Made by a program: the position numbers and the translations under genes. Below are positions 44,337 to 52,832 of a DNA stretch of 64,000 bases, piece after piece. The stretch spans positions 62,001 to 126,000 of the forward strand of contig NZ_JARFYM010000003.1 of NCBI RefSeq assembly GCF_030272705.1, in the 5' to 3' direction. The notes beneath the pieces are model-generated. The model did no database searches. It was not told where the DNA came from and saw nothing but the letters and a program-made list of their open reading frames with translations. This DNA is from Rhizobium mayense (GTDB lineage Bacteria; Pseudomonadota; Alphaproteobacteria; Rhizobiales; Rhizobiaceae). Every line of letters begins with the position of its first letter. Positions within the stretch are counted from its first letter, which is position 1.

Positions 44337-44641
44337 ACGCAGCCGGCACTGCTGCCGCCTGGGCTGATAAAATCGGATCTGTCTTTGCCGCGGCAGTCTT
44401 CTGGCGCTTCCTCCCTCGGGGCATCAAAACCTCCCGTCGTCCGTTGCGCCGCACACGATTTGTGCCGCGCTGACCCTGTCCTGATGAATGCTCGGCTCAC
44501 TTCACGCCAATGGTCCAGGAATTCCTATTCGGCGACTGACAAAATATTCGGTAGCGCTGCGTGCCCCCTGTCGTGCCCCCTGTGTCAAAAATCACGCCGG
44601 GGTAGGATCTAGAAGCAATCCGATTTCATAAAATTTTTCAA
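44337..44641. other. Right inner end of the element
   Basis: About 0.3 kb without a gene. It carries the right copy of the 23-bp terminal repeat and, by analogy with the left end, should be the attP right arm. Several short complementary stretches exist but no clear terminator. Confidence 0.4.
44560..44582 (+). repeat. Right copy of 23-bp terminal repeat (two CGTGCCCCCTG units)
   Basis: Identical to 7575-7597, same orientation, 59 bases inside the right attachment repeat (the left copy is 117 bases inside). Both copies are followed after a short gap by AAAATCACG. A probable pair of integrase or excisionase arm sites. Confidence 0.6.
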
Positions 44642-44698
44642 TATGGTGCGGACGACGGGGGTCGAACCCGTATACCCGAAGGTGAGGGATTTTAAGTC
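44642..44698 (-). repeat. attR: right copy of the 57-bp direct repeat, inside tRNA-Leu
   Basis: Identical to 7401-7457. Here the repeat forms the 3' part of the intact tRNA gene. The crossover must have occurred within these 57 bases. Confidence 0.92.
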
Positions 44699-44728
44699 CC
44701 TTGCGTCTACCAGTTTCGCCACGTCCGC
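44644..44728 (-). tRNA. tRNA-Leu (anticodon UAA)
   Basis: The 85-nt gene reads on the minus strand from GCGGACG to the encoded CCA. The acceptor stem pairs GCGGACG with CGTCCGC. The D arm contains GAAACTGGTAGACGC. The anticodon loop is CTTAAAA, giving anticodon TAA, between GGGA and TCCC stems. A long variable arm (class II) and the T arm GGGTTCGACCCCC follow. This is the integration target; its 3' end is supplied by the element, so function is preserved. Confidence 0.95.
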
Positions 44729-44777
44729 GTGCCTTTCCCTTCAAGCACTTGAGCGATTCAGTCAAGCGATTGTTCGC

Positions 44778-45053
44778 TTATATGTGCTTGCCTGCGGATT
44801 TCGAGGGGGCGGGTTTAGCAGCCGTTCCTTCGGTGGGGAAATTTCTCAGGCGATTCCTGAGGTACGTATCCAGGCAATAATTCTTGAGAAAGTTCTTGTC
44901 GCTGCCCAGATACGAGCAGGTCTTTTCGGCGTCCTGTAGCAATGCTCTCGCTTGTTTCGGCGTCACGACGACTGTTCTCGTCGATACGCGTCCCTGTGTT
45001 TCACACGAAGCCAGCGAAAAGGCCAAAACAACCGCAATGAGAACAAGACGCAT
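44778..45053 (-). CDS. Small lipoprotein
   Basis: The 91-aa product has a lipoprotein signal peptide (MRLVLIAVVLAFSLASC, lipobox LASC, Cys17). A short mature domain follows with two Cys (KTCSYLGSD, NYCLDTYL) and a Lys/Pro/Ala tail. It is chromosomal, just outside the element, on the far side of tRNA-Leu. Function unknown. Confidence 0.65.
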   Translation of the reverse strand: MRLVLIAVVLAFSLASCETQGRVSTRTVVVTPKQARALLQDAEKTCSYLGSDKNFLKNYCLDTYLRNRLRNFPTEGTAAKPAPSKSAGKHI

Positions 45054-45438
45054 CCCTAACTCTCCGAAAAATTCGAAAAGCCGGATGCCATTTTTCCAAT
45101 GCTTTCACAATAAGATTGGCGCATCCGCCGTGACAATGCGAGCGGTGTTGCAGCCCGGCCCCACAAGCGAAGCCCGCCGGCACCGGGTGAGCCGGATTGG
45201 AGCGGGCCTCTAACCATCGTCATGATGGCTGGCTCGCATTGGAGGCGGGCCTTCCCCTTCTGTCAATTCGAAGATCTTGTGTTGCGACCGGATGTAACAT
45301 GGTGGCGCGAAACATGGCAGTTGCGCGCTTGATAGTCGCAATCGCCCGAATAGGGCCGAAAGCACGACAAAGAGGCTTTCTTTACTCAGGTTTCCTGTGT
45401 CATAGCGAAGGCGGATTGAACAAGAACGGATCAAGGCC
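45054..45438. other. Divergent region upstream of ilvA
   Basis: About 0.38 kb between the lipoprotein gene and ilvA. It should contain both promoters. No attenuator-like leader or other structure could be recognised. Confidence 0.35.
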
Positions 45439-46689
45439 GTGGACAAGCAGGATGTTTTCAACGCCACCGAGGCCATGCGTGGTCTCTTTCCCGCAACGCC
45501 GCTGCAGCTGAACGAGCATCTTTCCGCACGCTATGGTGCGGAGATTTGGCTGAAGCGCGAGGATCTGACGCCGGTGCGCTCCTACAAGATCCGCGGCGCT
45601 TTCAATTTCTTCCGCAAGGTGATTGCCGCGGGCGGCACGGGCAAGACATTTGTCTGCGCTTCGGCCGGAAACCATGCGCAGGGTTTTGCCTTCGTCTGCC
45701 GCCATTTCGGGGTGCCGGGCGTGGTCTACATGCCGGTGACGACGCCGCAGCAAAAGATCGACAAGACCCGCATGTTCGGCGGAGAATTCATCACCATTAA
45801 GCTATTCGGCGATTTCTTCGACCAATGCTACCAGGCGGCGCGCGAGCATGTGCAGCACATAGACGGCGTCATGGTGCCGCCTTTCGACCATGCCGATATC
45901 ATCGAGGGACAGGCGACCGTCGCGGCCGAAATCGCCGAGCAATTGCCGGACGGTGTCGTGCCCGACCACGTCGTTCTGCCCGTCGGCGGTGGTGGATTGG
46001 CGGCCGGCATCAGTGGCTTTTTTGCCGATCGCGTCGCCAAGGAGACATTCGTCTTCGCCGAACCGGCGGGGGCGCCGAGCCTCAGGCGCAGCATGGAGGC
46101 GGGGCAGGTGGTAACGCTGGCGAAGGTCGATAATTTCGTCGACGGCGCGGCGGTCGGCCGCATCGGCGACCTGAATTTCGCCGCCCTGAAGGGTTTTGCG
46201 GCCGAGCAGGTGATGCTGATCCCGGAAAATGCCATCTGCGTGACGATCACCGATATGCTGAATGTCGAAGGCGTCGTGCTGGAGCCTGCCGGCGCACTGG
46301 CGATCACCGCGCTCGAGCTGATGGATCGTGAGAGCATTCGCGGCAAGACGATCGTCGCGGTCGTCTCTGGCGGCAATTTCGATTTCGAGCGCCTGCCCGA
46401 CGTCAAGGAGCGCGCCATGCGCTATGCCGGGCTGAAGAAATATTTCATCCTGCGGCTGGCACAGCGTCCCGGCGCGCTGCGGGATTTCCTCAACCTGCTC
46501 GGTCCCGAAGACGATATCGCCCGCTTCGAATATCTGAAGAAGAGCGCTCGCAATTTCGGTTCCATCCTGATTGGCATCGAGACCAAGAACCCCGACAATT
46601 TCAAGCAGCTCGTCGAGAATTTCGAGCGCTCGGGCATGGGCTATGAGGACATCACCGAGAACGACATTCTGGCGAACCTGATTATTTAA
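45439..46689 (+). CDS. ilvA: Threonine ammonia-lyase
   Basis: The 416-aa PLP enzyme converts threonine to 2-oxobutanoate for isoleucine synthesis. The PLP lysine is Lys50 in PVRSYKIRGA. The phosphate loop is VGGGGLAAG, and SAGNHAQGFA is the substrate loop. A C-terminal ACT-like regulatory domain starts near KKYFILRLAQRPGALRDFL, long enough for one ACT unit. That fits the short biosynthetic form. GTG start. It is followed by a small conserved gene. Confidence 0.93.
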   Translation: MDKQDVFNATEAMRGLFPATPLQLNEHLSARYGAEIWLKREDLTPVRSYKIRGAFNFFRKVIAAGGTGKTFVCASAGNHAQGFAFVCRHFGVPGVVYMPVTTPQQKIDKTRMFGGEFITIKLFGDFFDQCYQAAREHVQHIDGVMVPPFDHADIIEGQATVAAEIAEQLPDGVVPDHVVLPVGGGGLAAGISGFFADRVAKETFVFAEPAGAPSLRRSMEAGQVVTLAKVDNFVDGAAVGRIGDLNFAALKGFAAEQVMLIPENAICVTITDMLNVEGVVLEPAGALAITALELMDRESIRGKTIVAVVSGGNFDFERLPDVKERAMRYAGLKKYFILRLAQRPGALRDFLNLLGPEDDIARFEYLKKSARNFGSILIGIETKNPDNFKQLVENFERSGMGYEDITENDILANLII

Positions 46690-46726
46690 CTTTGCCACCC
46701 CACGTCCTTCATGCTAAAGGCGATTC

Positions 46727-47068
46727 ATGGCTTCGATCTTGTCGAATATTCTCTCGATTTTCACCGGCGGCGGCGCTTCAACCACGAGCGCCGAAAAGGC
46801 CGGCGATTCCTCCGTCACGGCTGAGCCGCAGGTGCATGGCGGCTGCACGATCTACGCGACGCCGCAGCGCGAAGGCAATCAGTTCCGCCTCATGGGCCGG
46901 ATCGAGAAGGAAGTGAACGGCGAGATCCTGGTGCGCAATTTCATCCGCGCCGATGTTTTCACCTCGTCGGACGATGCGCTCGAATCGACTTTCCGCAAGG
47001 CGCAGCAGATCATCGACCAGAACGGCCCGTCTCTGTTCGGCGATGGCGAGAAGGTTCGCCAGGTCTGA
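46727..47068 (+). CDS. HlyU-family protein
   Basis: The 113-aa product has a short N-terminal linker and a compact domain: GCTIYATPQREGNQFRLMGR, VNGEILVRNFIRADVFTS, STFRKAQQIIDQNG. This is the pattern of the HlyU family, named for a Vibrio regulator although most rhizobial members are uncharacterised and lack an obvious HTH. It lies 37 bases after ilvA and ends just before a strong terminator. Confidence 0.75.
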   Translation: MASILSNILSIFTGGGASTTSAEKAGDSSVTAEPQVHGGCTIYATPQREGNQFRLMGRIEKEVNGEILVRNFIRADVFTSSDDALESTFRKAQQIIDQNGPSLFGDGEKVRQV

Positions 47069-47098
47069 TCCAGGCTCGGCCAGTAATCCTGAATGACA

Positions 47099-47130
47099 AA
47101 GGCCGCCGAAGAGCGGCCTTATCTTTTTTT
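47099..47130 (+). terminator. Rho-independent terminator after the HlyU-family gene
   Basis: The stem AAGGCCGC/GCGGCCTT with a six-base loop is followed by ATC and seven T residues. It ends the ilvA-HlyU transcript. Confidence 0.9.
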
Positions 47131-47144
47131 GCTTCTACTTGCCC

Positions 47145-47921
47145 TTACGCCGCGCGGAAAAGCTTGGCACCCGACGGAGCGCTGGTCGCGCCACCGTCGA
47201 TTGTGATTTCGATGGCCGTGACGTTCCTGGAATCGTCCGACGCGAAGTAAAGGGCAGCGTTGGCGATCTCTTCGGCCTCGCTCATACGGCCAAGGGGGCT
47301 CAGGCTGCCGAAGCGTGCTTCCAGGGCATCCTTGGCGTCTTCAGTCATCGCGCGTGTATTCCAGATCGGCGTCTTGGTGGCGCCGGGCGTGACCTGGTTG
47401 ACGCGGATGCCGCGCGGAGCCAGTTCGGATGCCAGGTTACGGGTCATTGCGCGGACGGCGCCCTTGGTGCCGGCATAAGCGGAGTAGCCGGGGATACCGA
47501 GGACGGCATGCACGGAGCCGTTCAGGATCACCGATGCACCGTCGTTCAGATGCGGCAACGCAGCCTGCACCGTGAAGAAGACGGCGGTGAAGTTGGTGCG
47601 CACTACCGCCTCGAATTGTTCGAGGGTGGTCTTTCCAACAGCGGTTTCGCCTGCAATCCCGGCATTGGCGAAGACGATGTCGAAATTGCCGAGCTTTTGA
47701 GCCGCTTCGGCAAAGGCTTTTTCAGTGGCTGCGACGTCGGTGGCGTCGACCTGCAATGCCAATACATCGCCGCCAAGCTCTTCGACGGCGGCGGCAAGGG
47801 TCTTTGGATTGCGGCCGGTAATGGCAACTTTCGCACCCTCGGCGAGGAAGAGGCGGGCGGTGGCAAGGCCGATGCCGCTATTTCCGCCGGTGATGATGGC
47901 AACTTTGTTCTTGAGGCGCAT
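47145..47921 (-). CDS. Short-chain dehydrogenase/reductase
   Basis: The 258-aa protein has the classical SDR layout: cofactor site TGGNSGIGLA (11-20), NAG motif (ANAGIAG), catalytic Ser (NGSVHA) and YSAYAGTK (Tyr-x3-Lys), then PGATKTP. Arg in GRNP after the second strand suggests NADPH use. TAGGAG precedes the ATG at 47921. Divergent from a TetR-family gene, which probably controls it. Substrate unknown. Confidence 0.9.
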   Translation of the reverse strand: MRLKNKVAIITGGNSGIGLATARLFLAEGAKVAITGRNPKTLAAAVEELGGDVLALQVDATDVAATEKAFAEAAQKLGNFDIVFANAGIAGETAVGKTTLEQFEAVVRTNFTAVFFTVQAALPHLNDGASVILNGSVHAVLGIPGYSAYAGTKGAVRAMTRNLASELAPRGIRVNQVTPGATKTPIWNTRAMTEDAKDALEARFGSLSPLGRMSEAEEIANAALYFASDDSRNVTAIEITIDGGATSAPSGAKLFRAA

Positions 47922-47954
47922 GTTCGTATCTCCTATTGGCTTCAACGGCGATCT

Positions 47955-47993
47955 GGATTATGATCGTTCGCTATAAGGATTATGATTATAATC
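47955..47993. promoter_or_regulatory. Candidate TetR operator between SDR and TetR genes
   Basis: Two direct copies of GGATTATGAT start 22 bases apart (47955 and 47977). The second is part of the palindrome GATTAT-GATT-ATAATC (47978-47993). The spacing of about two helical turns and the location between divergent genes fit a repressor-binding site. Confidence 0.55.
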
Positions 47994-48027
47994 TACATTC
48001 GTCAAGATGCTCTGAGGAGATTTTTCG

Positions 48028-48615
48028 ATGGGCCATTCGCAGTTGGAAAAGCAGAAGACACATGAGCGGATCGTGACGCTCGCTGCCAAGCGTCTGCGGG
48101 AGGAGGGGCTGGAGGGTATCGGCGTTGCCGATCTCATGAAGGAGGCGGGGCTGACGGTCGGCGGCTTCTACAAGCATTTCGCCTCTCGGGACGAGCTGGT
48201 GGCCGAAGCCGTCCAGTCGGCCGTGGAATCGTGGCGGCGGCAATTGGAGGGGAAGGGGATCGATCCCGCTGATGTTCCGCTGGAGCAATATGCCGACGAT
48301 TATCTCAGCATTCGCCATCGCGACCACCGCGGCGAGGGCTGTGCCTATGCTGCGTTGACGGCCGACATTGCGCGCAGCGGCGATGCTATCCGGGCGATCG
48401 CCACGGAGGGATTACGGAAAAATATCGAAGCGATGACGGCGCGCATGCCGCATCCGGATACCGCAGACGCGCGGCGCAAGGCCATCATTGCCTCGTGCGT
48501 GATGACAGGTGCTGTTGGCCTTGCTCGCGTGGCAGACGATGAAGAGCTTTCCAATGAAATTCTGGAGGCCGTAAAGAGCTTCGTGAAGGAATTGGGGAAG
48601 GACGACGGGAAATAG
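48028..48615 (+). CDS. TetR/AcrR-family regulator
   Basis: The 195-aa protein has a TetR N-terminal HTH: RIVTLAAKRLREEGLEGIGV, then ADLMKEAGLTVGGFYKHFAS. A C-terminal ligand domain similar to TetR_C members includes GEGCAYAALTADIARSG. It probably represses the divergent SDR gene and itself. GAGGAG lies ahead of the ATG. Confidence 0.9.
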   Translation: MGHSQLEKQKTHERIVTLAAKRLREEGLEGIGVADLMKEAGLTVGGFYKHFASRDELVAEAVQSAVESWRRQLEGKGIDPADVPLEQYADDYLSIRHRDHRGEGCAYAALTADIARSGDAIRAIATEGLRKNIEAMTARMPHPDTADARRKAIIASCVMTGAVGLARVADDEELSNEILEAVKSFVKELGKDDGK

Positions 48616-48668
48616 AAAACGGCCGGTGAGGACCGGCCGCTCTCAAGAAATAGCTGTCGTTTAGAAGC

Positions 48669-49283
48669 TTAAGCGGCCAGTGCCAGCTCGGTTGCGCGGG
48701 CTTGGGCAGCGCCGATTGCCTTTTCAGCGGCTTCCGGACCGAAGGCGAGGCCTTCGACATAGACCGTTTCAACCTCGGTGATGCCGATGAAGGCGAGAAC
48801 CGACTTCAGATAGGGGACGGCGTGATTGAGCGGAGCGGCCGGGCCTTCGGAATAGACGCCGCCGGAAGCAAGAACGATATAGGCCTTTTTGCCGGTCGCC
48901 AGACCTTTCGGGCCGGTTTCCGTGTAGGTGAAGGTGCGGCCGGCACGGGCAACGTTGTCGATCCAGGCCTTCAGCGACGAATAGATGTTGAAGTTGATGA
49001 GCCCGGTGCCGATCACGACGGTGTCGGCAGCGAGCAGTTCGTCCACCAGCTGGTCAGAGATCTTGACAGCTTCGGCCTGTTCTGGGCTGCGAGCCTCTGC
49101 CGGCGTGCGGATGGCGGCGGTGAAGAGCTCATCGATATGCGGCAGCGGCGCGAGGGCCAGATTGCGGTGGACGATCGTCTTGCCCGGGTTCTGGGCCTTG
49201 ATCTTGTCGGCAAGCTCGGTGGCGATCTTGGTGGAGAGCGAGTCGCTGCGCGGGCTGGAAGTCAGAAGCAGGATGGAGGACAT
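48669..49283 (-). CDS. azoR: FMN-dependent NADH-azoreductase
   Basis: The 204-aa flavodoxin-fold protein has an FMN phosphate-binding start (LLLTSSPRSDSLSTKIA), FNIYSSLKAWIDNVARAGRTF and ASGGVYSEGP, all typical of the AzoR/AcpD family. It reduces quinones and azo compounds with NADH. ATG 49283 is used with AGGA 8 bases upstream; ATG 49289 is possible. Divergent from a LysR-type gene likely to regulate it. Confidence 0.9.
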   Translation of the reverse strand: MSSILLLTSSPRSDSLSTKIATELADKIKAQNPGKTIVHRNLALAPLPHIDELFTAAIRTPAEARSPEQAEAVKISDQLVDELLAADTVVIGTGLINFNIYSSLKAWIDNVARAGRTFTYTETGPKGLATGKKAYIVLASGGVYSEGPAAPLNHAVPYLKSVLAFIGITEVETVYVEGLAFGPEAAEKAIGAAQARATELALAA

Positions 49284-49380
49284 GGTCATGTTCCTTTTCA
49301 ATGGGTTGCGGGAGCCAGGCAGGAGACTGGCCGCCGTTCGAGAAAAGAAATAAGGCTGCAGTGCCATCGAAAAAACTGTG

Positions 49381-49400
49381 ATAATATGGATTGGAATTAT
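49381..49400. promoter_or_regulatory. Candidate LysR-type operator
   Basis: ATAAT-N10-ATTAT forms an interrupted dyad 19 bases before the LysR-type gene and about 100 bases before azoR. LysR proteins usually bind such T-N11-A dyads in divergent promoters. Confidence 0.45.
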
Positions 49401-49418
49401 CGATAGAATGGATGGCCC

Positions 49419-50387
49419 ATGCTTCCTAATCCAACCCTGGACCAGCTGCAGGTTTTTCTGACCGTTGCCGAATCTGGCAGCTTTTCTGCTGCTTCGCGCA
49501 CCCTTAATCGTGCGCAATCGGTCATCAGCTATACGATCGCCAATCTCGAGGCACAGCTTGAGGTGCCGTTGTTCGAGCGCTCCGGCTCCCGCCAGCCGAC
49601 CCTGACGGACGCCGGCCGAGCCATGCTGGAGGATGCGCGCCGTATCCTGTCCGATCTCGCAGTGATGCGCGCTCGTGTCAAAGGTTTGAAAGCCGGGCTT
49701 GAGGCGGAAGTGGCCGTGGCGATCAGCATCATGGTGCCGACACACGCCACGGTCGACGTGCTCAGCGAGTTCCGCGACCGCTTCCCCTTCGTGTCGCTAC
49801 GGCTCGACACCGGCGAGCTCGGCACGATGATGGATCTTGTCGCCAGCGGTAGGTCGACGATCGGCATTGGCGGTGCGGTGCTGAAGCAGGATGATTCGCT
49901 GGTCATCGAGCGCATCGGCCACTCCTTCATGATTCCCGTCGTGTCGCCCCGTCATCCGCTTGCCCAGATCCGGAGGCCGTTGACACTTGCCGATGTGCGC
50001 GAGGAGGTGCAACTGGTTGTCACCGATGCCTCCGGTCTCACGAATGGAAAGGATTTCAACGTCCTGTCCTACAAGACCTGGCGCGTTAGCGATATCGCGA
50101 CCAAGCATCAATTGATGCGCGGCGGGCTCGGCTGGGGCGGGCTGCCGGCTTCGCTCGTCGTCGAAGACCTACAGAAGGGACGGTTGGTGCGCCTGGACCT
50201 CGATGCGTACGACCAGAGCGAATATCCGATCTATGCCGTCCATAAGCTTGCCAATCCACCCGGTCCTGCCGCTGCCTGGATGATAGAAGCCTTCAGCGCG
50301 CGTCTTTCAAACTGCCCGAATCACGCGGATTTCAAGGCAGCCGTCGAAATGTTCCATCCGAACGAGGAGCCATTGGCGGCCGAATGA
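49419..50387 (+). CDS. LysR-family transcriptional regulator
   Basis: The 322-aa protein has the LysR winged HTH (TLDQLQVFLTVAESGSFSAA and ASRTLNRAQSVISYTIANLE, about 5-62) and a periplasmic-binding-like effector domain (about 90-300). Divergent orientation to azoR suggests it controls that gene in response to quinones or other redox signals; this is inferred from context. Confidence 0.9.
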   Translation: MLPNPTLDQLQVFLTVAESGSFSAASRTLNRAQSVISYTIANLEAQLEVPLFERSGSRQPTLTDAGRAMLEDARRILSDLAVMRARVKGLKAGLEAEVAVAISIMVPTHATVDVLSEFRDRFPFVSLRLDTGELGTMMDLVASGRSTIGIGGAVLKQDDSLVIERIGHSFMIPVVSPRHPLAQIRRPLTLADVREEVQLVVTDASGLTNGKDFNVLSYKTWRVSDIATKHQLMRGGLGWGGLPASLVVEDLQKGRLVRLDLDAYDQSEYPIYAVHKLANPPGPAAAWMIEAFSARLSNCPNHADFKAAVEMFHPNEEPLAAE

Positions 50388-50394
50388 TCAAGCT

Positions 50395-50422
50395 CCTTCG
50401 CCCCGCAAATGCGGGGAGAAGG
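50395..50422. repeat. Short intergenic palindrome, copy 1
   Basis: CCTTC-G-CCCCGC-AAAT-GCGGGG-AGAAGG forms a near-perfect hairpin just after the LysR gene. A close copy lies at 50557-50581, so this is a dispersed rhizobial-type palindrome rather than a gene-specific terminator. Confidence 0.7.
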
Positions 50423-50556
50423 TGGCCGAGAGCTGTTGAACGAAGTGAAACGGCGATCGGTCGGATGAGGGGCCTTCTCGGATTAGGCTCAGCCGCGAAA
50501 GGCGCCGACTTCGCAAGCATTCGATGATGGTCAGGCACGGCTGCCGCCGCCGCCAA

Positions 50557-50581
50557 CTTCTCCCCGCAATGCGGGGAGAAG
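50557..50581. repeat. Short intergenic palindrome, copy 2
   Basis: CTTCTCCCCGC-AAT-GCGGGGAGAAG is a perfect 11-base inverted repeat, similar to copy 1. It lies just downstream of the convergent cpdB gene and may terminate its transcript. Confidence 0.7.
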
Positions 50582-50594
50582 GAACGACCGGGGA

Positions 50595-52583
50595 CTAAAG
50601 AACCAGCCGGAAGTTACGGAAACCGTCGGTACCTTCGCCGGCATCCTCGATCGTCACGCTCTTCACATCGGCAAGAAAATCCTTGGCCTTGGGCGAGCTC
50701 TGGAACAGGACCGTGGTGCCTGGCAGCGGCTTGAAGGTCCAGTTGCCGTCGGCGGTCGGATTGATTGTGCCCTGGTCATGGACATAGCGGACGATGACGT
50801 CGCGGTTGGTATCCGGAGCCTGGTAGACCACCTTGTCCGAAGCAATCTCCGGGAAGTTGCCGCCGCCGCCGGCGCGATAGTTGTTGCTGACGACCAGGAA
50901 TTTTTGAGCCGGATCGATCGGTTTTCCCTCGAACTGCAGGCTCTGGATGCGGTTGGAGTCGGGGTTCAGCAACTTGCCGTCGTCACCGAAGCGGCGCGGC
51001 TGCGATATGTCGATCTGATAGGTCACGCCGTCGATGACATCGAAGTTGAATGATGGGAAGCTGTCGTTGAGCAGGGCGGCATCCTTGGCGCCCGGCTGGA
51101 TCTGATTGAACATCGCCGCCGACATTTCCAGCCAGTTCTTGACTTGCGCGCCGTTGATGACGACCGCCTGTACAGTGTTCGGATAGAGATAGAGGTCGGC
51201 GACATTCTTGATGGCGATATTGCCGGCAGGAACGTCGGTATAATAGTCTACGCCGTTGCGCCCACCGCATTTGAAGGGCGCGGCCGCTGAAAGTACCGGC
51301 AGATCCTTGTACTGCGTCTCCTTCAGCATGTCCTTGATGTACCAGGTCTGCGCCTGGCTCACGACCTGCACCGACGGGTCGTCGGCGACGAGGGCGAAAT
51401 AGGAATAAAGCGGCGCCGAGGTCTTGCCGACCGGCGTGCGAACGTAGGCGAGCGTTGCTTCATGCTCAGCCTTCGCCGCTTCGACCACTTCCTTCTTGTC
51501 GGCGACATCGGCAACGATCTTCTTCTTGTCGTCGCGGTGATAGATCGGCCGTGCCTCGGAGGTGAAGTCGACGATTTTCCAGCTGTTGCCGTCTTTCTCC
51601 AGCAGCAGGTCGATCAGGCCGAGATGCGAGCCCCAGAAGCCGGCCATGACTGCAGGCTTGCCCTGCAGCGTGCCCTTGACCGGATCGGCATTCTTGATGC
51701 CGTCCCAGGTCTTCGGACCGGGGAAAACGAGATGCTGGTGGCCGGTAAAGATTGCGTCGATACCGTCGACTGCAGCAACATAGAGAGAGGCGTTTTCCAT
51801 CTTGTCGGCCGGGCCGGAGCCGTCGATGCCGGAATGCGAGAGGGCAATGACGATGTCGGCGCCTTCTTCCTTCATCACCGGGACCCAGGCCTTGGCGGCC
51901 TCGACGATATCGCGCGTCTGCGCCTTGCCTTCGAGATTCTTGATATCCCAGAGCATGATCTGCGGCGGCACGAAACCGATGAAGCCGATCTTGATCGTGT
52001 TTTCATTGCCGGCGCCGTCCTTGATCTTCTTTTCGAGGATCAGATAGGGCTTGAAGAACAGGTCGTCCTTCTTCGGGTCGGAGGCGAGCTGGCCCTTGGT
52101 CAGGTTGGCGCAGACGAAGGGGAAATTCGCGCCGCCCAGCACCTTGAACATGAAGTCGAGGCCATAGTTGAACTCGTGATTTCCGAGCGTGCCGACCTCA
52201 TAGCCGAGCGTGTTCATCGCCTTGACCACCGGATGGATGTCGCCGTCCTTCATGCCGTGCTGATAGGCCATATAGTCGCCCATCGGATTGCCCTGCAGCA
52301 CGTCGCCGTTGTCGATCAGCAGCGAATTGGTGGCTTCCGCGCGGATATTGTCGATGATCGTTGCCGTGCGCGTGAGGCCCATCGTGTCGTTCGGCTTGTC
52401 GGCATAATAGTCATAAGGGAAAACATTGACATGAATGTCCGTCGTTTCCATGAGGCGCAGATGCGCCTGATTGCTGGCCGCGCGAGCCGCGAACGGATGC
52501 AGCACGATCAGCGCCGCAGTGACGCTGAGGCCCTGCAGCAAGGAACGGCGCGAGATGCTGGGCAATTCCAGAACGGAAGACAT
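50595..52583 (-). CDS. cpdB: 2',3'-cyclic-nucleotide 2'-phosphodiesterase/3'-nucleotidase
   Basis: The 662-aa periplasmic enzyme has a Tat-type signal (ISRRSLLQGLSVTAALIVL). A metallophosphatase domain shows METTDIHVN, LIDNGDVLQGNPMGDY and GTLGNHEFNYGLD. A C-terminal 5'-nucleotidase domain contains NYRAGGGGNFP. It hydrolyses cyclic nucleotides and 3'-nucleotides for phosphate and nucleoside salvage. AAGGAG lies 7 bases before ATG 52583. Monocistronic. Confidence 0.92.
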   Translation of the reverse strand: MSSVLELPSISRRSLLQGLSVTAALIVLHPFAARAASNQAHLRLMETTDIHVNVFPYDYYADKPNDTMGLTRTATIIDNIRAEATNSLLIDNGDVLQGNPMGDYMAYQHGMKDGDIHPVVKAMNTLGYEVGTLGNHEFNYGLDFMFKVLGGANFPFVCANLTKGQLASDPKKDDLFFKPYLILEKKIKDGAGNENTIKIGFIGFVPPQIMLWDIKNLEGKAQTRDIVEAAKAWVPVMKEEGADIVIALSHSGIDGSGPADKMENASLYVAAVDGIDAIFTGHQHLVFPGPKTWDGIKNADPVKGTLQGKPAVMAGFWGSHLGLIDLLLEKDGNSWKIVDFTSEARPIYHRDDKKKIVADVADKKEVVEAAKAEHEATLAYVRTPVGKTSAPLYSYFALVADDPSVQVVSQAQTWYIKDMLKETQYKDLPVLSAAAPFKCGGRNGVDYYTDVPAGNIAIKNVADLYLYPNTVQAVVINGAQVKNWLEMSAAMFNQIQPGAKDAALLNDSFPSFNFDVIDGVTYQIDISQPRRFGDDGKLLNPDSNRIQSLQFEGKPIDPAQKFLVVSNNYRAGGGGNFPEIASDKVVYQAPDTNRDVIVRYVHDQGTINPTADGNWTFKPLPGTTVLFQSSPKAKDFLADVKSVTIEDAGEGTDGFRNFRLVL

Positions 52584-52713
52584 GAAACACTCCTTCGACA
52601 ATGAATCTATGGCCCCTCGATCACCATTCGGGGTGACGGAGACTAAGATGATTTTTGAAGGTGTGCACCACCAATATGACAGACTTATTGTGGTCCCGGC
52701 GCTAGAGCGGGAT

Positions 52714-52818
52714 GATTTCAGGTCGAACCGACCTGAAATCTGAATCCGTCTCTAAATCAAAAAGTTAGAGCGGGATGTCGCCCGAAAACCGCGTACACTT
52801 TTCGGCATCCCGCTCTAA
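52714..52818. repeat. Rhizobial-type intergenic mosaic palindromes
   Basis: Two perfect inverted repeats are adjacent. GATTTCAGGTCG-AAC-CGACCTGAAATC covers 52714-52740. TTAGAGCGGGATG with CCGAAAA, mirrored as TTTTCGG and CATCCCGCTCTAA, covers 52765-52818. The AGAGCGGGAT block recurs before the first palindrome. This looks like a RIME-type extragenic repeat. Confidence 0.65.
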
Positions 52819-52832
52819 GGGCAAGGAAGCTG

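Larger units (their letters stand above)
7401..44698. mobile_element. Integrated satellite-like genomic island at tRNA-Leu(UAA), 37.3 kb, carrying type I RM and type I Zorya
   Basis: The island lies between identical 57-bp direct repeats (7401-7457 and 44642-44698). A tyrosine integrase starts 158 bases inside the left repeat and reads inward. The right repeat is part of an intact tRNA gene, and the left repeat is only its 3' fragment. This is the expected product of site-specific integration into a tRNA 3' end. The backbone (integrase, AlpA-like HTH, methylase, TOPRIM protein, Prim-Pol, helicase, small terminase) fits a phage satellite or satellite-derived island. No capsid, tail, large terminase or conjugation genes were found. 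Cargo includes RM, Zorya and several unknowns. Confidence 0.88.

Noticed and set aside
51462..52604. Plus-strand 380-codon open frame opposite cpdB
   Set aside because: Shadow of the conserved phosphodiesterase gene on the minus strand.
50395..52818. CRISPR array from repeated palindromes
   Set aside because: Repeats are only two dispersed palindromes and a mosaic element, without regular spacing or unique spacers.
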